Part shown: positions 25,672 to 30,130 of the stretch, piece after piece
How the letters are laid out: every line of letters begins with the position of its first letter
Numbering within the stretch: position 1 is the stretch's first letter
Source of the DNA: Bacilli bacterium
GTDB taxonomy: Bacteria > Bacillota_I > Bacilli_A > RF39 > UBA660
Assembly (NCBI GenBank): GCA_017519965.1
Contig: JAFWRK010000067.1
Span: 1 to 30,130, forward strand
Length of the DNA stretch: 30,130 nucleotides
Direction of reading: 5' to 3'
Notes under the pieces: model-generated
Database searches by the model: none
Told to the model about the DNA's origin: nothing
What the model saw: the letters and a program-made list of their open reading frames with translations, nothing else
Position numbers and translations under genes: made by a program

Positions 25672-26826
25672 TTAATAAGCTTCTTTATATATATTAATAA
25701 TATCTTCTACTGTAACATCTCTTGGATTTCCAGGTGTACATGCATCATTAATTGCTTGTTTTGCTAAAGTAGGTATCATTTCTTCTGGTATATTTACTTC
25801 TTTTAATGTTTGTGGAATATTTAATTTTTTTGATAATTCTGTAATTGCTGCTACTACTTTTTCTACAGCTTCTTCATCATTTGTATTACTCATATCTAAG
25901 CCAAATGCATATCCCATATTTCTAAATAAATTAGGACATACTTTTCCATTAAATCTCATTACGTGTGGAAGTAATATTGCATTTGCTACTCCATGTGGTG
26001 TATCAAAATATGCTCCTAATGAATGGGCCATTGAATGAACTATTCCTAGTCCTACATTTGAAAATCCCATTCCTGCTATATATTGTGCATATGCCATCTT
26101 TTCAATAGCTGTTTGATCTTTATTATTTGCAGCTTTTTCTAGATTCTTATATATTAAAGCCATGGCATTTATATGAAACATATCTGTTACTAACCATGCT
26201 GCTTTTGTAATATATCCTTCCATAGCATGAGTTAATGCATCCATTCCTGTTGCTGCTGCTAAACTTTGTGGCATTCCATCCATTAAATCTGGATCTATAA
26301 TTGCAACTAAAGGAATATCATGTGTATCTACACAAACCATTTTCTTTGTTCTTGCCTCATCTGTGATAACATAATTTATTGTTACTTCTGCAGCAGTACC
26401 TGATGTAGTAGGAAGAGCTATTAAAGGAAGTCCTTTATTTTTTGTATTTGCTACTCCTTCTAAACTAACAACATCATTAAATTCTGGATTAGTCATAATT
26501 ATAGATATTGCTTTTGCTGTATCTATTACACTTCCTCCTCCAACTGCTATAATACAATCAACATTGTTTATATTTGCCATAAGCAATCCATCTTGAACAT
26601 TTTTAACTGTTGGATTTGGTTTGATTCCATCAAATAGATAATATCCAATTGTATTATGTTCTAATACCTTTGTTACTTTATCTACTAATCTTGAATCATA
26701 TAAAGCTTTATCAGTTACAAGTAATATCTTGTGAAAGCCTCTTGATTTTATTTCATCTACTAGTTTTTTTCTAGCTCCACGACCAAAATATGATGTCTCA
26801 TTTAATACTATTCTATTTACCATCAT
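25672..26826 (-). CDS. Iron-containing alcohol dehydrogenase
   Basis: A protein of 384 residues, standard for the Fe-ADH (group III) family. The nucleotide site is GGGSVIDTAKA (about 96-106). The metal ligands are in MDALTHAMEGY (Asp and His) and VHSMAHSLGAYFDTPHG (two His). It interconverts an alcohol or diol and the aldehyde with NAD(P)H. It is first in the operon with the FIST protein and aldehyde dehydrogenase. GGGAGG precedes two consecutive ATG codons, and the second (26823) has the better spacing. An extended -10 TGATATAAT lies about 30 bp upstream on the minus strand; the -35 is poor. Confidence 0.95.
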   Translation of the reverse strand: MMVNRIVLNETSYFGRGARKKLVDEIKSRGFHKILLVTDKALYDSRLVDKVTKVLEHNTIGYYLFDGIKPNPTVKNVQDGLLMANINNVDCIIAVGGGSVIDTAKAISIIMTNPEFNDVVSLEGVANTKNKGLPLIALPTTSGTAAEVTINYVITDEARTKKMVCVDTHDIPLVAIIDPDLMDGMPQSLAAATGMDALTHAMEGYITKAAWLVTDMFHINAMALIYKNLEKAANNKDQTAIEKMAYAQYIAGMGFSNVGLGIVHSMAHSLGAYFDTPHGVANAILLPHVMRFNGKVCPNLFRNMGYAFGLDMSNTNDEEAVEKVVAAITELSKKLNIPQTLKEVNIPEEMIPTLAKQAINDACTPGNPRDVTVEDIINIYKEAY

Positions 26827-26904
26827 CTAGCCTCCCTATTCTATATTACATTATATCATATTTTACTTTTAGGAAAAGCTTTTTTTATCAATCTATAATA
26901 AGAT

Positions 26905-26933
26905 TTTACTTTTTTCAAATAATGTGGTATAAT
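26905..26933 (+). promoter_or_regulatory. Promoter of the small RNA gene
   Basis: TTTACT (26905-26910), a 17-bp spacer and an extended -10 TGGTATAAT (TATAAT at 26928-26933) on the + strand. Transcription should begin near 26939. Confidence 0.75.
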
Positions 26934-26938
26934 ACAGG

Positions 26939-27029
26939 TAATGAGATTCATTATATGACTCAGAGGCGATTTTATTCACAATTGCTGTGGGTAAAAGAAA
27001 GACATCACACTAGGTGATGTCTTTTTTTT
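26939..27029 (+). ncRNA. Probable structured small RNA, about 90 nt, unknown family
   Basis: Directly after the promoter come three hairpins: TAATGA / TCATTA with a 3-nt loop (26939-26953), an 11-bp stem TTTTATTCACA / TGTGGGTAAAA with two G-U pairs (26970-26996), and the terminator AAAGACATCAC / GTGATGTCTTT (26998-27024) followed by eight T's. The only open frame of note (ATG at 26955, 20 codons) has no ribosome binding site. The end of tsaD overlaps the 3' end on the other strand. I do not recognise the family. Promoter, structure and terminator together support an independent RNA gene. Confidence 0.65.
26998..27029. terminator. Terminator of the small RNA, also downstream of tsaD
   Basis: An 11-bp stem AAAGACATCAC / GTGATGTCTTT with a 5-nt loop. 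Eight T's follow on the + strand and TTTCTTTT on the minus strand, so it probably serves tsaD as well. Confidence 0.85.
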
Positions 27030-28032
27030 ATTTTAATTCACATTGAGATACTGAATTTAAGTTCATATCTGCTCTTCTTCCATCTAAATATGCGTAATAA
27101 CCCGCTGCTGCTATCATAGTTGCATTATCTGTGCAATATTTCATATCTGGTATAGTTAAGTCTACATTTAATTCTTTTGCTAAATTAGTCATTGCTTCTC
27201 TTAATCCTTTGTTAGCAGCAACTCCACCAGCTAGTATCATATTCTTAATATTCTTATCTATGATTGCTTTTCTAACTTTTATTATTATTGATTCAACTGC
27301 TACTTTTTGGAATGATGTAGCTAAATCTGCTTCTCTAATTTTATTCCCTCTTTGTTCTTCATTATGAGCTAAATTTATAACAGCACTTTTTAATCCACTA
27401 AATGAGAAATTATAGCTATCATCTTGTAAAGGTACTGGTAATTTATATGTATCTTTTCCTTCTTTTGCTAACTTATCAATTTTAGGTCCTCCAGGATATT
27501 CTAATCCTATTACTCTTGCTACTTTATCATAGCATTCTCCTATAGCATCGTCTAAGGTTCCACCAAGTTTATTAAAATCATAATGTTTCTTCATTTCAAT
27601 TAATTCAGTATGTCCACCACTTACTACTACTGCTAGTAATGGGAACTTCATTTCTTTTACTAAACTATTAGCATATATATGTCCTGCTATATGATGAACT
27701 GGAATTAATGGCTTATTATATACAAATGAAAGAGTTTTAGCTGTTTCTAATCCTATTAATAATGATCCTATTAATCCAGGTCCATAAGTAATAGCAATAG
27801 CATCTATATCTTTCATTTTCATATTGGCTTTTTCCATACATTCTTCTAATACCATTGTGACATTTTTTACATGTTGCCTACTAGCAATCTCTGGTACTAC
27901 TCCACCAAAATCTTTATGAATATCTATTTGACTTGATATTACTGTTGCTATTTCTTCAGTACCATTTTTAACTATTGATGCACTTGTTTCATCACAACTA
28001 CTTTCAATTCCTAGAACATATAAATCTTTCAT
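27028..28032 (-). CDS. tsaD: tRNA N6-threonylcarbamoyladenosine synthase TsaD
   Basis: TsaD transfers the threonylcarbamoyl group to A37 of ANN-reading tRNAs, working with TsaB and TsaE. The 334-residue length is typical. The ASKHA fold signatures are present: LGIESSCDETSAS at the start, GGVVPEIASRQH, the metal-binding HHIAGHIYAN (HxxxH), VVSGGHTEL, and LAGGVAANKGLR and CTDNATMIAAAG near the end. The gene follows rimI after a terminator and a weak extended -10 (TGCTAAAAT), so it may be partly independent of tsaE-tsaB-rimI. The ribosome binding site is GAGGT. Confidence 0.98.
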   Translation of the reverse strand: MKDLYVLGIESSCDETSASIVKNGTEEIATVISSQIDIHKDFGGVVPEIASRQHVKNVTMVLEECMEKANMKMKDIDAIAITYGPGLIGSLLIGLETAKTLSFVYNKPLIPVHHIAGHIYANSLVKEMKFPLLAVVVSGGHTELIEMKKHYDFNKLGGTLDDAIGECYDKVARVIGLEYPGGPKIDKLAKEGKDTYKLPVPLQDDSYNFSFSGLKSAVINLAHNEEQRGNKIREADLATSFQKVAVESIIIKVRKAIIDKNIKNMILAGGVAANKGLREAMTNLAKELNVDLTIPDMKYCTDNATMIAAAGYYAYLDGRRADMNLNSVSQCELK

Positions 28033-28068
28033 AGTATACCTCTTTTCAATTCGAACTTATTTTAGCAC

Positions 28069-28102
28069 AAAAGACTCTTTTTTTCTAGTTAAAGAGTCTT
28101 TT
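28069..28102 (-). terminator. Rho-independent terminator after rimI
   Basis: A long stem AAAAGACTCTTT / AAAGAGTCTTTT with a 10-nt loop overlaps the rimI stop. The T-rich arm serves as the tail, so read-through into tsaD is possible. Confidence 0.65.
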
Positions 28103-28490
28103 TTCTTTCCATTAATAATCCATCTATTCCATTATAATAGCCTTTTCTAATTGCTTTTTCTATAAATCCATACTTTTTATATAGTTTTATAGCTGGAATA
28201 TTTTCTTTATTTACTTCTAATGTTATATCTTTATCCACAGTTTTTATAAATTCTTCTAATAATTTTGAACCTTTTCCACAGTTTCTGTGGATTAAAGATA
28301 CTTCTATTTGATTTATTTCTGCTCTTTCATATATATCACTGTAATATATATATGCTATAACATTATCATTTTCTTTATAAATTAGATACTTTCCAAATGG
28401 ATTATTATCTAAATTATTAAGTACTTCTTCTTTATTTATAAATGAATTATTTATTTCATTTATATTGTCCTTATTAATCTCTACAAACAT
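28089..28490 (-). CDS. rimI: GNAT acetyltransferase, RimI-like (ribosomal protein S18 N-acetyltransferase)
   Basis: A protein of 133 residues, slightly short for RimI. The acetyl-CoA binding motif HRNCGKGSKLLEEF (Q/RxxGxG/A type) and the C-terminal NIPAIKLYKKYGFIEKAIRKGYY with the usual YxxxGF element mark a GNAT enzyme. Its place between tsaB (1-bp gap) and tsaD is the classic tsaE-tsaB-rimI-tsaD order, which supports the RimI name, although substrate specificity is inferred from context. It is cytoplasmic. Confidence 0.88.
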   Translation of the reverse strand: MFVEINKDNINEINNSFINKEEVLNNLDNNPFGKYLIYKENDNVIAYIYYSDIYERAEINQIEVSLIHRNCGKGSKLLEEFIKTVDKDITLEVNKENIPAIKLYKKYGFIEKAIRKGYYNGIDGLLMERKKTL

Positions 28491-28491
28491 A

Positions 28492-29115
28492 TTATAATTT
28501 ACTTTCCTCTGCTTCAGTTAGTTTTAAATACTCTGGATTGATAGCATGTGGATTAATATTTTTTCTATCTTTATATGTTTGAACAATTTTTAATATGTTT
28601 GGATCATATTTTTCTATATTATCAAATCCAACAATTTTATCATTACTTATAATAGTAAAGTTATCTAATTCTTTTAATTCATTATTAATATCTTCTAATT
28701 TCATATAAGAAGGTTCATGTATAACATTATTATCTTTATCATAAATACCTGTATATACATATTTTCTTCTAGCATCTAGCATTGGAACTTTATATGTATT
28801 TGCTTCACTAGAAATCATCATTGCTTCTATAGATGATATTGCTGTTATTGGAATTTTTAAACTCCAAGCATATACTTTTGCTATAGTAATACCAATTCTT
28901 ATTCCAGTAAAGCTACCAGGTCCTGATACTACAATTATTTTATCTATATCTTTTGCAGATAAAGAATTACTTTCAAACATAGAAACAATTTCTGGAAGTG
29001 CCTTCTCTGATAATTTTTGTCCATAATCCTTTTTTATTTCTGCAGTAATACTATTATCAGTTACTATTGCAGTATAAAGGAAACTAGAAGATGTATCTAT
29101 GTATAAGTATCTCAT
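28492..29115 (-). CDS. tsaB: tRNA threonylcarbamoyladenosine biosynthesis protein TsaB
   Basis: TsaB is a TsaD-like scaffold that binds TsaD and TsaE in the t6A-forming complex. It has 207 residues. The start YIDTSSSFLYTAIV matches the ASKHA phosphate-1 strand. SGPGSFTGIRIGITIAK is the TsaB signature, followed by the conserved AISSIEAM and the DARRKYVYTGIY block. The ATG overlaps the tsaE stop (ATGA), so the two are translationally coupled. Confidence 0.96.
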   Translation of the reverse strand: MRYLYIDTSSSFLYTAIVTDNSITAEIKKDYGQKLSEKALPEIVSMFESNSLSAKDIDKIIVVSGPGSFTGIRIGITIAKVYAWSLKIPITAISSIEAMMISSEANTYKVPMLDARRKYVYTGIYDKDNNVIHEPSYMKLEDINNELKELDNFTIISNDKIVGFDNIEKYDPNILKIVQTYKDRKNINPHAINPEYLKLTEAEESKL

Positions 29116-29570
29116 AATACTGCCTCACATAAATCTTCATATTCTTGTCCATATGGAGTAATAGTTATTATTCTTTTATCTTCATCCTCTGATGAATGTT
29201 TAATTTTAATATCTAATCTATCTTCTGGTAAATATTCTGGTATCATATCAGCCCACTCTATAATGGTTACACCACCTTTATAGAAGTATTCTTCAATACC
29301 TAATTCTTCTCCTTTACCATCTAATCTATAAACATCCATATGATATAAAGGCATTTCACCTGTAGTATATTCTTTTATTATATTAAAGGTTGGAGATGTT
29401 ACTTCTTCATTTATCCCTAATGCTTGTGCAAAACCTTTTGTGAATACAGTTTTACCACTACCTAAATCTCCTCTTAAACAGATTACCATATTCGGAAATT
29501 TCTCTGATTCAAAATTTTGCGCTAATTCAATTGTCTCTTCTTCTGAGTATGTTGTTACTTTATAATCCAT
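29112..29570 (-). CDS. tsaE: tRNA threonylcarbamoyladenosine biosynthesis ATPase TsaE
   Basis: A protein of 152 residues. The P-loop GDLGSGKT (about 35-42) is followed by TKGFAQALG, the conserved VTSPTFNIIKEY and MDVYRLDG, and Walker B-like VTIIEWADMIPEYLP. ATP hydrolysis by TsaE drives turnover of the TsaBD complex in t6A synthesis. It is first gene of the operon, with an AGGTGAAG ribosome binding site and a promoter just downstream of the rRNA terminator. Its TGA stop shows that the organism uses TGA as a stop. Confidence 0.96.
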   Translation of the reverse strand: MDYKVTTYSEEETIELAQNFESEKFPNMVICLRGDLGSGKTVFTKGFAQALGINEEVTSPTFNIIKEYTTGEMPLYHMDVYRLDGKGEELGIEEYFYKGGVTIIEWADMIPEYLPEDRLDIKIKHSSEDEDKRIITITPYGQEYEDLCEAVL

Positions 29571-29589
29571 CTTTCTTCACCTACAATTA

Positions 29590-29618
29590 ATTATAATCAA
29601 AAAAAAAGAGTTAGACAA
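29590..29618 (-). promoter_or_regulatory. Promoter of the tsaE-tsaB-rimI operon
   Basis: TTGTCT (29613-29618), 17 bp and TATAAT (29590-29595) on the minus strand. The -35 box lies inside the rRNA terminator hairpin, so terminator and promoter share bases. Confidence 0.65.
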
Positions 29619-29623
29619 CTCTT
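29606..29623 (-). terminator. Terminator of the rRNA operon
   Basis: A 7-bp stem AAGAGTT / AACTCTT with a 4-nt loop lies about 75 bp downstream of the 5S rRNA. The minus-strand T tract (nine T's) begins within the stem arm. Confidence 0.75.
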
Positions 29624-29695
29624 ATAGTCTATTTTTTTACTTAAGTTGTAAACACTAAAATTTACTCTTATTATTAAATTTTTACAAAAAAAAAA

Positions 29696-29803
29696 TTCTT
29701 GGCAACGTCCTATTTTAGCTTACACTATCGTCGGCGTTAAGTGGCTTAACTTCTGTGTTCGGGATGGGAACAGGTGTACCCCACTTGCTATTGTCACCAA
29801 GAA
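29696..29803 (-). rRNA. rrf: 5S ribosomal RNA
   Basis: About 108 nt. On the minus strand it starts TTCTTGGTGACAATAGCAAG. It contains the universal loop CCCATCCCGAACACAGAAG and ends with CGTTGCCAAGAA, which pairs with the start. It lies just after the 23S gene, in the normal rrn order. Exact ends are uncertain by a few bases. Confidence 0.95.
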
Positions 29804-29862
29804 AAATATATGAGAAATAATTCTCTGAAAACTAAGATACTGTGTTCATCAAATTAATAATT

Positions 29863-30130
<268 letters not shown>

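Noticed and set aside
26970..26980. TTTTATTCACA, the same 11-mer as the right arm of the element, inside the small RNA
   Set aside because: It is followed by ATTGC, not GG, and its partner arm TGTGGGTAAAA differs. In such AT-rich DNA a single chance copy is plausible, so it is not called a second att site.
26790..27017. A + strand open frame of 75 codons upstream of tsaD, ending in a 20-codon ATG frame within the small RNA
   Set aside because: It starts antisense to the alcohol dehydrogenase and crosses that gene's promoter region, with no ribosome binding site for either start. The hairpins and terminator explain the region better.

Overview
The window looks like a low-GC Gram-positive chromosome, most likely an uncultured gut-type Bacilli/Mollicutes-related lineage (RF39 or Erysipelotrichales-like). 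The grounds are very AT-rich DNA, AGGAGG-type ribosome binding sites, a sortase with a sorted surface protein, and a tsaE-tsaB-rimI-tsaD cluster. TGA is used as a stop (the tsaE/tsaB ATGA overlap), so the code is the standard one, not the Mycoplasma code. Taxonomy is inferred; no search was run. Almost every gene lies on the minus strand.

Layout, left to right. 1-134: the start of an AbrB-type regulator with a strong promoter and a palindromic operator. 359-412: an orphan SEC-C zinc-motif tail just beyond ligA. 411-8603: ligA, two tandem HExxH proteins, two tandem nucleotidyltransferases and the helicase pcrA. 8664-11716: a surface module made of a thioester adhesin with two CnaB domains and a VPDTS sorting signal, its sortase, and a membrane protein. 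11822-12361: a YfcE-like phosphodiesterase. 12431-21164 (+ strand): a NitT/TauT-type ABC importer whose substrate-binding gene is split. 21161-22992: an ABC-F ATPase behind a leader peptide and attenuator. 23021-26826: an iron alcohol dehydrogenase, a FIST protein and an aldehyde dehydrogenase. 26939-27029 (+ strand): a probable small RNA. 27028-29570: the tRNA t6A genes. 29696-30130: 5S rRNA and the 3' end of 23S rRNA.

The most interesting object is a 6,239-bp insertion (12652-18890) inside the substrate-binding gene. The two halves of that gene rejoin exactly in frame at a shared GG, giving a normal 328-residue lipoprotein. Around that GG the rebuilt empty site (attB) has perfect 7-bp inverted arms. 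The rebuilt circular junction (attP) has perfect 11-bp inverted arms. This is the architecture expected of serine-integrase sites. The inserted DNA encodes a serine recombinase that ends across the left junction, a SipW-like (Ser-His) signal peptidase, a TasA/camelysin-like anchored protein, a repeat-rich membrane protein, a membrane-anchored XRE regulator and two secreted proteins. I see no phage structural, replication or conjugation genes. It is therefore a small integrative element with surface-protein cargo that inactivates an importer and, if it can excise, would restore it.

Other notable points are a complete translation-attenuation leader for the ABC-F gene, a three-hairpin RNA gene with a near-consensus promoter, a sortase with no visible catalytic arginine, and paired tandem paralogues (metallopeptidase-like proteins and nucleotidyltransferases).
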